Below are positions 22,116-32,551 of a stretch of 64,000 nt of DNA, one piece after another. The notes under the pieces are model-generated. The model did no database searches. It saw nothing but the letters and a program-made list of their open reading frames with translations, and was not told where the DNA came from. The stretch's first letter is position 1. Each line of letters begins with the position of its first letter. The stretch spans positions 77,728,002-77,792,001 of the forward strand of contig CM057832.1 of NCBI GenBank assembly GCA_030068075.1, given 5' to 3'. A program made the position numbers and the translations under genes. Origin of the DNA: Paguma larvata (taxonomy: Eukaryota > Chordata > Mammalia > Carnivora > Viverridae).

Positions 22116-22551
22116 GCATGTATATATATACATACCACATCTTCTTTACCTATTCGTCAGTTGATAGACACTTAGTCTCTTTCCATGATTTGGCTATTGT
22201 TGAAAATGCTGCTATAAACATTGGGGTATGTGTGGCCCTATGCATCAGCACTCGTGTATCTCTTGGGTAGATTCCTAGCAGTGCTATTGCTGGGTCATAG
22301 GGTAGTTCTATTTGCATTTTTTGAGGAACTTCCACACCGTTTTCCAGTGTGGCTGTACCAGTTTGCACTCCCACCAACAGCGTAAGAGGGTGCCTGCTTC
22401 TCCACATCCTCGCCAGCACCTATAGTTTCCTGAGTTGTTAATTTTAGCCACTGTGACTGGTGTGAGGTGGTATCTCAGTGTGGGTTCGATTTGTACTTCC
22501 TTGATGGTGAGTGATGTTGAGCATCGTGTCATGTGTCTGTTTGCCATCTGA
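21648..22551 (-). mobile_element. 5'-truncated felid L1, antisense
   Basis: The left side is the L1 3' UTR (tttattgtcaaattggtttc, ccctcctcaatgcctgtcac). The right side is the ORF2 C-terminus, read on the minus strand as segments such as PYDPAIALLGIYPRDTRV and [18 protein letters not shown] with frameshifts between them. The 14-bp target duplication tgcatccccacttt at 21634-21647 and 22552-22565 marks both ends. Truncation is about 900 bp from the 3' end, so it cannot transpose. Confidence 0.95.
22038..22132. repeat. TG/TA microsatellite inside the L1
   Basis: (tg)n then long tatatata runs interrupted by aaata units. It lies between tattccattg and cataccacatcttc of the L1 and is expanded relative to the homologous short tgtatatata in the sister L1 at 24662. 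A minus-strand frame of alternating Y and I is produced by it. Confidence 0.95.
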
Positions 22552-22565
22552 TGCATCCCCACTTT

Positions 22566-23675
22566 CTTTGGACCTTCTCTTTTCTTCTCCTCTTTCTTTA
22601 TCAATTTAGGTTATATCCCCAGCAGTTTCTCCCAGCAGAAGAGCTTTGTCCTGGAATAGCATTTTGGCAAGTTCACTTCCATAGCTAAGTCCTAGATTAA
22701 TCCAGCTTAAAATCTTCCTGCCATCTCACTGCACTCACCTGCAAACAACCTTTCTGATTCAGCTGCGGTCCTCAAATTGGCCACCCATACTTTCCAAGTC
22801 AATAAGTGTTGGTAATTCTGGGGTTATCCTGTTCTCAGATCTGCTGGATACCCCCTTATTTCCCTTGGCTTCTTCCTGTATAGATGTTGAAAATACATGA
22901 CTCTTGATGATTTTTCCTCACTCCTATTCTTGGGTTCATGTGAATAACTTATTACTTAATTGGATAGATACTGTATGTGGCTTACTGGTTTGGCTCGGCA
23001 TGTCTGTTTTAAGGGGTGATTAGGGATATTTAAAAAGCTACGTACCCTCACCACTGTCTTCCCATATTATACTTTGAATTTAAGGCACTTTTTTTTTACC
23101 CCCTCCAATGTTTATATTTTAGATGTTATCCTAAATTGTGGAAAATCTCCAGTTAACGAGCTCTCAGGAAACAGATATCAAGTTTCAATCTCTGGAGATC
23201 GTACATGGTAAATCGATGTCTACAGGGCCTTTGCATCAGACTCTTGAGAGAAGGAGCTTGAGAAGAATATATAACTCTATGTTTGGCTTTTCTTTTTTGA
23301 AAACTATTCCCCTACTTCCTCCACTTGTTTTTCTTCCCTTGATTTAAATTCCTGGGAGTGTATTTCACTGGTTTCTTATGTAAGGGGTGGCAAAAAGAAA
23401 CTTCTTAAACTCTTTTCCCACTTCCCAAAGCAACTATTTGACAAAGGTATAGATTTCAATCCAAACATACAATGGAACAAATGGTACTGTTTGAATCTTT
23501 ACATAATGAAGTTTCTCTGTAGGATTCTTGCTTTGTTTCCTATCTCTTTAGGAATTCTCCTATACTGAATTTAGATAATGAGCCTTCTGGTTAGGCAAGT
23601 TTTTCCTTATTCCATGGTTAGTGATCAATTTCAGAGTACTGCAAATTGAGGTAACCGCATAATCTAACTTTGTCG
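22566..23675. other. Unassigned sequence
   Basis: No transposon, exon or RNA gene is recognised in about 1.1 kb. The short frame at 23138-23347 has no visible domain. Confidence 0.35.
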
Positions 23676-23802
23676 ACATAAGAATCTCCTGGGATTTTTT
23701 GATTCCACAAACTGGAGATCCAGAACAATATTGTAGGGTGGGTCTAGGAATCTGGATATACATCTCAGATGATGCTGATACAGTTGGTTGGTCTAGGAAA
23801 CA
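23676..23802 (+). mobile_element. MER5-like DNA transposon fragment
   Basis: acataagaatctcctgggat, then gggtgggtctaggaatctgg and agatgatgctgatacagttg match the MER5 family. Diverged. Confidence 0.5.
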
Positions 23803-24242
23803 TCAGTCCAAAAAACATTAGTGTAAGCCAAAACTATTTTCAGAGACCAAATTAAAACTAAGCTTGGTGGCTATACTATCTAAAATAGGCAGCGAGGTTT
23901 CAGAAAATGCTCTGTGTGAACATTCATTCCGTCCTTATTTCGGTTAACGTCTTAAATGCTGTGTGTCAGGGCCTATGCTTCGTTTTGAAATAAATGAGAG
24001 AAGGATTTAGACTTTACAGCTAAAATGAGAGAAACATGCAAAGGAGTAATTCCAAAATTATGTTAAAAGGTTAAAAGTGTTGACCTTTGGCATTCTCATG
24101 GGAGGCATCTGTGACTTTCCAAATTGGCCATATAATTCCTCCCCCAAAATATGTCTGTAATTAAGAATGAAGAGTGGCAATTTTAGTGATATGTAGGGCC
24201 TGAGCTATTATAATTTTTTTTTCATTAAATGACCTCCAATTC
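23803..24242. other. Unassigned sequence
   Basis: No element recognised between the MER5-like piece and the L1 target duplication. Confidence 0.35.
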
Positions 24243-24254
24243 TGTTCTCATTTT

Positions 24255-24836
24255 TTTAAAAATATAATTTATTGTCAAGTTGGGTGACATACAGTGTATA
24301 CAGTGTGCCCTTGGTTTGGGGGTAGAGTCTTGTGATTCATCGCTTACATACAACAAGTGCCCTCCTCAATGCCTATCATCCATTTTCCCCTCTCCCCCAC
24401 GGCACCCATGAACCCTCTGTTTGTTCTTTGTATTTAAGAGTCTCTTATGGTTTGCCTCTCTCCCTCGCTGTTTGTATCTATTTTTCCCCCTTCTCTTCCC
24501 CCATGTCTTCTGTTAAGTTTCTCAAGTTCCATATATGAATGAAAACAGGATATCTGTCTATCTCTGACTGACTTATTTCACTTAGAATAATACCCTCCAG
24601 TTCCATCCATGTGCTGCAAATGGCAGGAATTCATTCTTTCTCATTGCCAAGTAGTATTCCATTGTATATATAAACCACATCTTCTTTATTCATTCATCAG
24701 TTGATGGACATTTAGGCTCTTTCCATAATTTGGCTACTGTTGAAAGTGCTGCTGTAAACATTGGGGTTACATGGACCCCTATGAATCAGCACTCCTCTAT
24801 CCTTTGGATAAATTCCTAGTAGCGTTATTGTTGGGT
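24255..24836 (-). mobile_element. Second 5'-truncated felid L1, antisense
   Basis: Same 3' UTR as 21648-22551 (caacaagtgccctcctcaat; ctccagttccatccatgtgc) but shorter, stopping in tagtagcgttattgttggg. The 12-bp target duplication tgttctcatttt is at 24243-24254 and 24837-24848. It carries only the last codons of ORF2. Confidence 0.93.
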
Positions 24837-24974
24837 TGTTCTCATTTTGTTCGATAAGACGATGGCTCCATGTCATGAACCTTCTGGTCTGTCGAAAGGA
24901 TCACATCTACAATTACCAAAAGTTATTTGAGTTGAAATTATTGTGGAGCATTTCTTCTTAGACTCAAACAAGCT

Positions 24975-25112
24975 TGTTAAACCCCAGATTCCCAGGCCCT
25001 CCCTTCAGATATAATGATTCAGTATGTCAGAAGTGGGACCCATGAATGCTCAGTTTTAGTAATCTCCCAAGTGCTGCTACTGCTCCTGGTCTAAGGACTA
25101 CAGTTTGAATTG
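24975..25112 (+). mobile_element. MER5A-like fragment
   Basis: gcttgttaaaccccagattc, then gattcagtatgtcagaagtg, then ctcccaagtgctgctactgc and ggtctaaggactacagtttg follow MER5A order. Confidence 0.6.
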
Positions 25113-26623
25113 CACAGTTTTAGAGGAGCAGGTGGTAACACTCAGGAACTAGTAATTCAAGTCCTAGGTTGGGGAGGGACAGAACATGATGAGCACAGGC
25201 TCTTCACAAAGGACCTGGGTATTGGAGGTTCAGTAGGGGTTTGTAATGTGGGAGAGGGTGGATCGTGAGTAAAGAGAAGATGTCCAGGCAGATGGCAAAG
25301 TAGGTGCAAAGACACAGGCACAAAACAGCACCAAGTGTTCAGGGACCTGTCTATAGACAGATCTTCCTGAAGTCTCAAAGCCCACAGTGACTCTGGAGAC
25401 ATGGAAGAACTAAGCTCCTACTTGAGCAGCAGAGGAAATGAAACCAATGGAAAAGCTAAGCCCCTACTTGAGCAGCAGAGGAAATGAAGACAATGGTATG
25501 TGAGCTTCAAGGAAGCAAACTGTGCCAAGAGATAGCAGGATGCACCAGTGTGTGATGCCCTTTGAGATATTTCTGAGAAAAGGATGGGTGGGTTGCTTCC
25601 AGAGATGAGTTAAGTAGAGTTCGGTCTGTATGGCAGGGCTTCCTGTGTTTAGAGGTTCCATCCAAATTTCTGATTCTGTGATATCAAACATGCATTTAAA
25701 ATTTAGGGGCTCAAAGAAGCAAAATATATGTATTTCTGTTTGATTAGGCTTGAAACATGCAAATGAGTAGAAAGTCAGCTTCTGCCAGAGAGGAGGGGGA
25801 AAAATGTCCAAAGATCTCTTAACTATACCTGTGAACATACGCATTTGTGGTTTCAAGTTCAACTTAGCCTGTGACTTCTTGACTGTATTCGTGGGCAAAG
25901 AATCTGCAATAATCCCATTTCTCATTAGAATGAGCCGCCAGACAATGTTATATTACTGGGCAGCGAAGACTACTGCCCTTGGTCCACGGATGTAATAATT
26001 GGGCATCCTCATTAGCGGTATCTGGAGTTTACAGGAAAGCAAGTACCACATGAGAAAGAATATCTCTAATTGTGGCCCCGAAGACTTTCACATGGCTGGG
26101 TCTTCATTTCTGTACCCAGGAGAACTGCCCAGCCTTTTGCAAGAGGAAATAATAAGGCCAACCAGGCCAAACAGTTTCTGCATGTGTTTTTAAAGAGAAA
26201 AATCATATCCACTTTTACCGCAGATTTTTCTGATGAAAGGTGAATCCCCCCCGCCAACCCCCACTGCTTGCCCCCACAGCTGCTGTATAATTCTGGAGCC
26301 TGAAGTACTTCCGCTGTAATAAAAAATTTCATCTTATCTCTCAGCAGCAACTAATAGCAGACCCTAGGCATATGTGAATAGCCCGACACACTCTCTTTCT
26401 TCAATTTTAACCATCCAGAACCACAGGCAGAGTAGCACTGCAGGCTTAGCTGTGGAACAAAAGCCAGGGGCTCTTTATTTGCTACTGATTGGCTTGATAA
26501 ATGGATTTGTTACAGAAATCCTCTCTGAAAGGAAGTGACCCAAGTCTTTAGGCTTTTATGTATTTACATTATGCTGCTAAGAATTGAGTTTGACTCTAGA
26601 GTTTAAAGAGAGAGCCCATATGG
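25113..26623. promoter_or_regulatory. Second transposon-free block, candidate regulatory DNA
   Basis: About 1.5 kb with no recognised mobile element. Pieces such as ctactgattggcttgataaa (26480-) and atgttatattactgggcagc (25945-) have the complex texture of conserved non-coding DNA. The longest open frame (153 codons, minus, 25464-25925) shows no family resemblance, signal peptide or splice context. Function is unproven; the block may simply be old unique DNA. Confidence 0.25.
25411..25496. repeat. Two-copy tandem duplication, 46-bp period
   Basis: taagctcctacttgagcagc (25411-) recurs as taagcccctacttgagcagc (25457-), continuing with agaggaaatga in both. The two 40-bp copies differ at only a few bases. 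Confidence 0.9.
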
Positions 26624-27030
26624 CTCATTCATTCGCTCATTTATTCATTTATGAACATGTATTGAACATCCGCTATGTGCTAACCGCTGTGCCAGGCACA
26701 GGGATACTAAGAACAGTGAGACTTGGCTTTCTAGTGGGAGAATTAAGTAAGTAAGCAACTTTTTCCGTTATCTTGAGGTACAAGGGTAGACTTAAGTCTA
26801 CCTGGGGAAGCTCCACAGACAAGGAAAAATGTAATCTGACTCCTTGAAGAGGGAAGAGTTTGTCTCACAGATAAAGGGTTGACTGGGGTCTGGGAAGCTG
26901 AGGAAGGCATATGGGACAGCAGCAATAGCAAATGCAAAGTCTTAGGAACTCTGCAGTTCCTATGGAGATCTAGAGAATTTGGATTGGGTTTGCATTGAGA
27001 AGGGTGGTGCTAGGAGTTGAACGTGGAGAC
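26624..27030 (-). mobile_element. L2 3' region, antisense
   Basis: Begins with the L2 terminal repeat in reverse (cattcattcgctcatttatt), then gctgtgccaggcacagggat, ctttctagtgggagaattaa and agcaatagcaaatgcaaagt. A typical reversed L2. Confidence 0.7.
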
Positions 27031-27104
27031 CCAGGAGGGGCCACACAGTGACGCACTAAATACACACAGTGACACACTTAATGCATGAGGAAAACCCCTG
27101 GGAT

Positions 27105-27235
27105 TTTTTAATCTGTGTGTGCATTATCTCTACATCTGTATGATGTATGATCTGTATGATGGGATAACAGTCGTGCTTACTTCACAGGGTTGTTGTGATC
27201 CTACAGTGAGGTAACATGGGGTGTCAAGGTCTTAG
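27105..27235 (-). mobile_element. MIR fragment, antisense
   Basis: cttcacagggttgttgtgat preceded by a metal-poor region resembling the MIR 3' half. Short and diverged. Confidence 0.4.
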
Positions 27236-27614
27236 CCTGATTACTGGTGATTTTTTGTTCTCCATAAATTGCAGTAATCCCAGTGGTAGCAGGGACAGTA
27301 GCTATTCTCATTGGTTATGCCAGTTCTGTAGTGTTTTCCTTCTGGGCCTGTGAACAACTGTGGGGCATCTGAGAAAGAACCCTGGGGCCGGAATGTTAAG
27401 ATACAGATTGGAGGAAGCAAGAGATTTCTGGGTTCCCAGAGTTGAGAACGAGCAAAACCTTGATCAAGATAGTGAGATGAAGATGCAAATTTGCTAACAA
27501 ATAGGTCCCCAAGTCTCCATCCGAAACTAGACTCTGCTGAACTTGACACCGCTCCAATGGTGCTCTCTAGTGGCCCACAGGAAAAGAACATTTCCTACCA
27601 TGGGAGCAGGACTG
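27236..27614. other. Unassigned sequence with a CTCF-like site
   Basis: No transposon recognised. Two overlapping frames on opposite strands (27241-27591 minus; 27491-27814 plus) lack recognisable domains; the second runs into the Tigger element. Confidence 0.35.
27560..27573 (-). promoter_or_regulatory. CTCF-like motif, reverse
   Basis: gtgctctctagtgg matches the reverse complement of the CTCF core except for one base. Oriented opposite to the motif at 17722. Confidence 0.35.
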
Positions 27615-28069
27615 AATATAGCAGCACCCCTGACCCCCAGCCACCTTATCCAAGGTTTTGCTTTCTGCCCTTTTCAGTGACTCATGGTCAGCTGCATCCG
27701 GAAGCGGACCATCTTCCTTCTGACAAAATGCTACGTCACAGGCCTACGTCATTCACCACACTTCATCTCATCACGTTGGCATTTTATCATCTCATTTCAT
27801 CACAAGATGGGTGAGTGCAGTACATGAAGATACTCTGAGAGACCACATTCATATTAACTTTTATTACAGTATATTATTATGATTCTTCCAGTTTATTATT
27901 AGTTGTTGTTAATCCCTTACCATGCCTAATTTATAAATTAAACTTTATCACAGGTGTGTATGTATAGGAAAAAACGTAGCATATATAGGATTTGTTACTC
28001 TCCATGGTTTCAGGCAACCAGTGAGGGTCTTGGAACATATCTTCTAGACAGGTGGGGGGTGTTACTATA
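27615..28069 (+). mobile_element. Tigger-family DNA transposon, internally deleted
   Basis: The 5' side (ccttatccaaggttttgctt, gactcatggtcagctgcatc) and the 3' side (taatttataaattaaacttt, tctccatggtttcaggcaac, gggtcttggaacatatcttc) match the two ends of a Tigger (pogo/Tc1-mariner) element. The transposase-coding middle is missing, so this is a MITE-like derivative. The right end abuts an L1M piece at TATA, consistent with TA-target insertion. Confidence 0.75.
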
Positions 28070-28515
28070 AATTATATGCAAACCATGGTTTACTATGCAA
28101 CCATTAAAAAAATTAATGAAAGCAATCCCTGTCAACTTGGAGGGATTTCCATGAGGGTTTAAGGGAGAAAAGCAGGATGCAGAAGAGCATAGATGATGTG
28201 ACCTCCCTCTTGTAAAACGACCGAAAAACATGCCTCTGTCATATATAGATGTGTATGTATAAGTGTATATATACATATATATATGTGTGCATATATATAT
28301 GTGTATATATGTATGTGTATGTACATATATAGGATTAAATAGAATTATGTGAGCATAAATAATACATGAAAGGATGTAGACGAGATTGGAAAAGTGGATT
28401 CCCTTAGAGTGGGAGTAAGGGCTGTAGAAGGAAGATAAGAGATTGCAAAAGTCAAACAAAAAAAGTTCCACATTTATACACTTATGTAAAATTTTGTTTA
28501 AATACATATATATAT
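28070..28515 (+). mobile_element. L1M 3' end, sense, with TA/TG microsatellite
   Basis: tttactatgcaaccattaaa, then agcaggatgcagaagagcat, a TA/TG stretch at 28240-28335, gtggattcccttagagtggg and aaaattttgtttaaatac follow the end of L1M ORF2 and its 3' UTR. The long minus-strand frame here is antisense of the element. Confidence 0.7.
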
Positions 28516-28527
28516 ATATATATATAA
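28500..28527. repeat. Short TA microsatellite
   Basis: acatatatatatatatatat follows the L1M 3' end and probably derives from its A-rich tail. Confidence 0.85.
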
Positions 28528-28529
28528 GT

Positions 28530-28970
28530 CCATTTACAAGTAAAATAATCCCAATGTTGGAATTTATGAAAAAAACCCCAGAAAAATGAAATTGTATGGA
28601 TGATAATTTACTCATCTATTTATAATTTATTTAGTAACTTTTTTCTTTTTTGCAAAAGCCTAAAATGGCTACTGTTTTAAATTATGGTATTGTAGAAGTT
28701 CAGTTTGTATGGGAGAATCTGTTGAGCTAAATCTAAACCCCTCCCAGTACAAGTTTGTTTTCTGAAATCTTCAGCTTTGGTTTCTTACCACAAATGTGTG
28801 AAAGAAATCTCAAGTCTGACCCTGATACTGTGTTTTCTTACACTCAGCAGCCTTTACATGTGATGAAACTATGTTTGTGATTGTTTGCTTGACTTACAGT
28901 GACTTATTCTTCACTTTCATGTGAACGGTAGTAGTTTTATTTGAAGATGCCGATTGACATGTATAATAGC
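28530..28970. other. Unassigned AT-rich sequence
   Basis: No element or gene is recognised. Confidence 0.35.
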
Positions 28971-28972
28971 AA

Positions 28973-29185
28973 TATGGGGTAGTGGAAACATACCAGACTT
29001 GGATCTCAGATCTATCACTCACTATATATGTGAACCTTGGCAAGCTATTATATTTCTGCTCTTCAGCTTCTTTATTTGCAAAATGGGGATACAAATAGGA
29101 ACATAAATCCATAGGTTTGTTCTGAAGATTGAATGAGATAATTAGGGTAAAGCGTTTAGCAACCCTCCTCGTACATGGTATTCAT
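28973..29185 (-). mobile_element. MIR, antisense, nearly full length
   Basis: atggggtagtggaaacatac, then gtgaaccttggcaagctatt, ttatttgcaaaatggggata and gaagattgaatgagataatt follow the complete antisense MIR. Confidence 0.85.
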
Positions 29186-29187
29186 GT

Positions 29188-29515
29188 ATTCATTCATTTA
29201 TTTGTTCATTCATTCAAGAAGTACTTACTGAGTGCCTTTGTATGCCAGGTTCTGTGCTGGGCCCTGGGGATAGGAAACGACAGATCTATGTAGCCTACAG
29301 ATTAGACAGAGGAGTCTAATGGCCACACAGTGAGTAGTTGGAAACTGTGATACAGGCTGGGAAGAAATGACACAAGGCAAAATGAGAGTGCTTGAGCTGG
29401 TTGGAGAGTCAGGGAGGGCTTTTCTGAGTAAGCAATGTTTATACTGAGAAATTAAAGAGGAATTAATAGCCATTAGTTGAAATCGAGCATGCAGAACATT
29501 CTAGGGAAAGAGAAA
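29188..29515 (-). mobile_element. L2 3' region, antisense
   Basis: Starts with the reversed L2 terminal repeat (cattcatttatttgttcatt) and continues gttctgtgctgggccctggg, then ggagggcttttctgagtaag and gcagaacattctagggaaag. It abuts the MIR at 28973-29185. Confidence 0.8.
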
Positions 29516-29549
29516 CATTTATATGATGGGGAGAATGATCCATTCTAAG

Positions 29550-29745
29550 ACTGGCATTTCAATAAATGTCTTATCAGTTACTTAACCACCCCCTCTCCTA
29601 GTTTTCTCATGACACCTATTTTGCAGGGGCTGTGGAGATGAAATAACACCCACTTTGTAGTGTTGTGTCGATTAAATGAGAAAATGTATTTAAAGCATAT
29701 GACTTAATATATAGTTGATGTACAATAAATGCTCCCCCCTCCAGC
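29550..29745 (-). mobile_element. MIR fragment, antisense
   Basis: cttaaccaccccctctccta, then tgtcgattaaatgagaaaat and gatgtacaataaatgctccc match the antisense MIR 3' half. Confidence 0.7.
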
Positions 29746-30090
29746 ATCTAGGCTTTGGCACTGAGATGTTGAGTGTAAATTAATTGTTATTAGCTATAAG
29801 TGTAAATTAATGATATCACACACATGTGCACCCCCCCCCCCACCAGCCATTGTGTGGATATCTTGTGCTATCCCTAGAGACCTGGTTTTATTTGTGAAAT
29901 GTGAAGTTTTAACCCAATAAAGTCTGTGCCTCCCATTTTTGAGTCCTTCTTTTAAAGTTTTTGTGTTACTAGTTTCCCTTACCAAACCCCAGATATTGGG
30001 TGGTATAGGGAAAAGAAAAGTGGTATGACCACTACCCAAATTCTCCAGATTTCAGGCAATAATCTTTTCTATGTTGAGTATTGATGAAAC
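29746..30090. other. Unassigned sequence with a poly-C run
   Basis: A run of about a dozen C (29830-29841) is the only notable feature. No gene. Confidence 0.4.
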
Positions 30091-30210
30091 ACTAATTTCA
30101 ATTCACTATGATTTCAATGTGTACTGACTATGTGTTAGGCATTATATTAGTTTCTGGGTAATAAAACCTTACAACAGAATCCTTATTCAGAAGAGATTTA
30201 TGTAATAAAA
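30091..30210 (-). mobile_element. Possible L2/MIR fragment, antisense
   Basis: tgactatgtgttaggcatta with tagtttctgggtaataaaac resembles the reversed L2 3' end. Weak. Confidence 0.35.
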
Positions 30211-30923
30211 ACTAGTAATTTTTTAGTATTCTACTTTTTTTTGGAGGGCAGTAAATCAACCTTAGATGCTAATAGTTGGAATCATGCAGCCTGAAGAAAT
30301 CTCCAATCCTGCCAAAAACTGTCCTTGTGCATCCTCCCTCCAATGCTGCTTTCTGCTCCACCTCGCTGGTTTTAGGAATCACGCAGTAAAATCTTCATGA
30401 TTTTAGCTCTAAGAAAACCAAACGCTCCTGTCGCTTGTCGAAATATCTAATCTCCTTGAGTGTTGCTCTGTTTCCCTTCATTTACTTCTACTCTCAGGTC
30501 TTGCCCATTGAGAAGTGTCTAGATAAAAATGTCAGCTGACATACACAGAGTAAGTCATATTGTCTACATGATTATTGTTAAACATTCTAAGGAGGGGACT
30601 TTGGATGGATATTATGTACAGATGTATTAATACTTGATTTATTCTGAAAAGATCACACATATACTTCCTTATAGTTAACTTGTAATAAATCCAAGTCCAC
30701 AACTATATAGACAAAACCAATAGCCTTTACCTTCTATGAATTATTGTATATCTGAGTCTTCAGTCATTTCTCCTCTATACATTTTCCTCCTGCCCATCTT
30801 TAAGGTCGCCCCTAAGTGAAGCTGTACTTAAACAGTAGTCCATTTGTAGCTGATGCCAGGATGCTGAACAAGACCATTTGTAAGTCCAACTAATACTTTT
30901 TTTTCTCGCTTTAATCAACTTCT
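30211..30923. other. Unassigned sequence
   Basis: About 700 bases without a recognisable repeat, exon or RNA gene. Confidence 0.35.
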
Positions 30924-30936
30924 AAAAGGCAACTTC

Positions 30937-31095
30937 CCGGAGCACCTGGGTAGCTCAGTTGGTTAAGTGTCCGACTCTTGGTTTTGGCTCAGGTCATGAT
31001 CTCATGGTTTGTGAGCCCCTCATTGGGCTCTGCACTGACAGTGTGGAACCTGCTTGGGATTCTCTCTCTCTCTGTTTGCCCCTCCTATGCTCTCT

Positions 31096-31126
<31 letters not shown>

Positions 31127-31138
31127 CTTAAAAAATAT
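30937..31138 (+). mobile_element. CAN-SINE, diverged body
   Basis: Head gagcacctgggtagctcag, cgactcttggttttggctca variant, short gtgtggaacctgcttgggat body, and AAATAAATAAAC tail. The duplication aaaaggcaacttc is at 30924-30936 and 31139-31151. The body differs from the main felid type, suggesting an older subfamily. Confidence 0.95.
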
Positions 31139-31282
31139 AAAAGGCAACTTCACATCATCAGTTCATATGGAAGTGCAATAGGAGTAGGTATATTAGGAAT
31201 ATGTATATAACAGTACATGCTCATGCAACTTACTTGTGCTTTATGGACCTACCTGAGCCTGGTATTAAATATAAAACTTCAG

Positions 31283-31490
31283 GGCACCTGGGTGGCTTAG
31301 TCGGTTAAGCGTCCGACTTCAGCTTATGTCATGATCTCATGGTTTGTGAGTTCAAGCCCCGCATCAGGCTCTCTGCTGTCAGTGCAGTGCCTACTTCGGA
31401 TCCTTTGTCCCCCTATCTCTTTGCTCCTCCCCTACTTGTGTTCTGTCCATCTCTCTCTCTCAAATAAATAAACATTAAAAAAAAGTATAG
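31283..31490 (+). mobile_element. Felid CAN-SINE
   Basis: Head ggcacctgggtggcttag, partly shortened body, tail caaataaataaacattaaa. The duplication atataaaacttcag / atatagaacttcag lies at 31269-31282 and 31491-31504. It shares orientation with its neighbour 130 bp upstream. Confidence 0.93.
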
Positions 31491-31504
31491 ATATAGAACT
31501 TCAG

Positions 31505-31868
31505 TGATTATGAGGCTGCTGCTGGGCACATTCAAGTCTGTCTTTAGCAGATCAACAACCCCAACTTATCTCATGTATTTCAGCTCTCATGGTTACTTCG
31601 TGTCCCATTGTCCAACTTATCCAGGCCTAGGACCAAGTCAAACTATTTTTTAGAAGGAAAACAGTGATTTGCTAAAGAGTTTGTGATTATTTTCCAAATT
31701 CCAGATTGCTTACACTGTGATTGTCCTTTTTAGACTTGCCCCTGTTACTACATAACATCCTGATTTGTGACAGATATTTTAAACACCTTTGAGTTTGTTG
31801 GTTCATAAGGGCCAATTGGAAGAATTGTTTGCCCTGCAACCAGTTGGCCGAGAGCCTTCTCTTGCTAT
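31505..31868. other. Unassigned sequence, possibly retroviral
   Basis: Precedes the ERVL-type pol remnant and may be its continuation (the antisense pol would extend leftward). No match firm enough to call. Confidence 0.3.
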
Positions 31869-32530
31869 GCCCCCTTATTCAGAGCTGGCAACACTACAAA
31901 TTACTTGGTGAGGGAGTAGGAGCAACATACTGAAATGAAGTATGTGTTACCGCCAATTGTCCCACAGCATGATTCCTTCCAGAAACTTTACTGGGGTGGC
32001 AGATATCTGAGTATTCATGAAATTTATCTTTAATGTTCTAACATGCATGGGACTCATAATGGCCTCTAGTGTACCAGTGCCTCTCTGTCTGTAAGTTTCT
32101 GTCATCATCATGCCATTCACGTTGTGGACCAGCATCATGTCCTATGGAATGGTGAGACAGAGTCCCTGCAGAATAAATTATGCCACAGAACCAGGGGTCA
32201 CATAGAGCCCTGTGGCAAAAGAATGTAGGCAATCTGCTGACTCCACTAGGTGAAAACAAACTGCTTCTGGGGTTTCACAATGGAACAGAAACCAAGCATT
32301 TTTCAGATAAATAGTTGCAGAGCACGTGCCAAATGCTGGGTTGACTTGCTCTAGTAAATTGTCTCAAATGGAAACAGCAGCAGCAATTGGAATTAACATC
32401 TGATTAAGTTTATGATAAGGCACCTGCTATTCACCAAGAACAGCTGGGTTCTACAGAAGTCGAACAGGCAAGTTAAACAGAGTTATAACAGTATTACCAT
32501 CTTGCTCACGGATTCTCTTATGTATGTAGT
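31869..32530 (-). mobile_element. Decayed ERVL-type pol (reverse transcriptase) remnant
   Basis: On the minus strand, two overlapping broken frames (31947-32138 and 32038-32259) recall the reverse-transcriptase palm of ERVL elements. The catalytic aspartate pair is lost: the corresponding segment reads VHNVNGMMM. Frameshifts and stops separate the pieces, so nothing functional remains. No RNase H or integrase region is identifiable to the left. Confidence 0.55.
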
Positions 32531-32551
32531 ATTTTTTAAGCTATTGTTTTG

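Noticed and set aside
22150..22604. L1 ORF2-like protein fragments as a gene
   Set aside because: Part of a 5'-truncated, frameshifted L1 copy; not an expressed gene.
25464..25925. 153-codon minus-strand frame in unique DNA
   Set aside because: No recognisable domain, no plausible promoter, and no splice evidence; kept only as a note on the block.
28010..28615. 201-codon minus-strand frame, longest in the window
   Set aside because: Antisense of the Tigger end, an L1M 3' end and TA microsatellites; composition of Y, I, H and T comes from the repeats.
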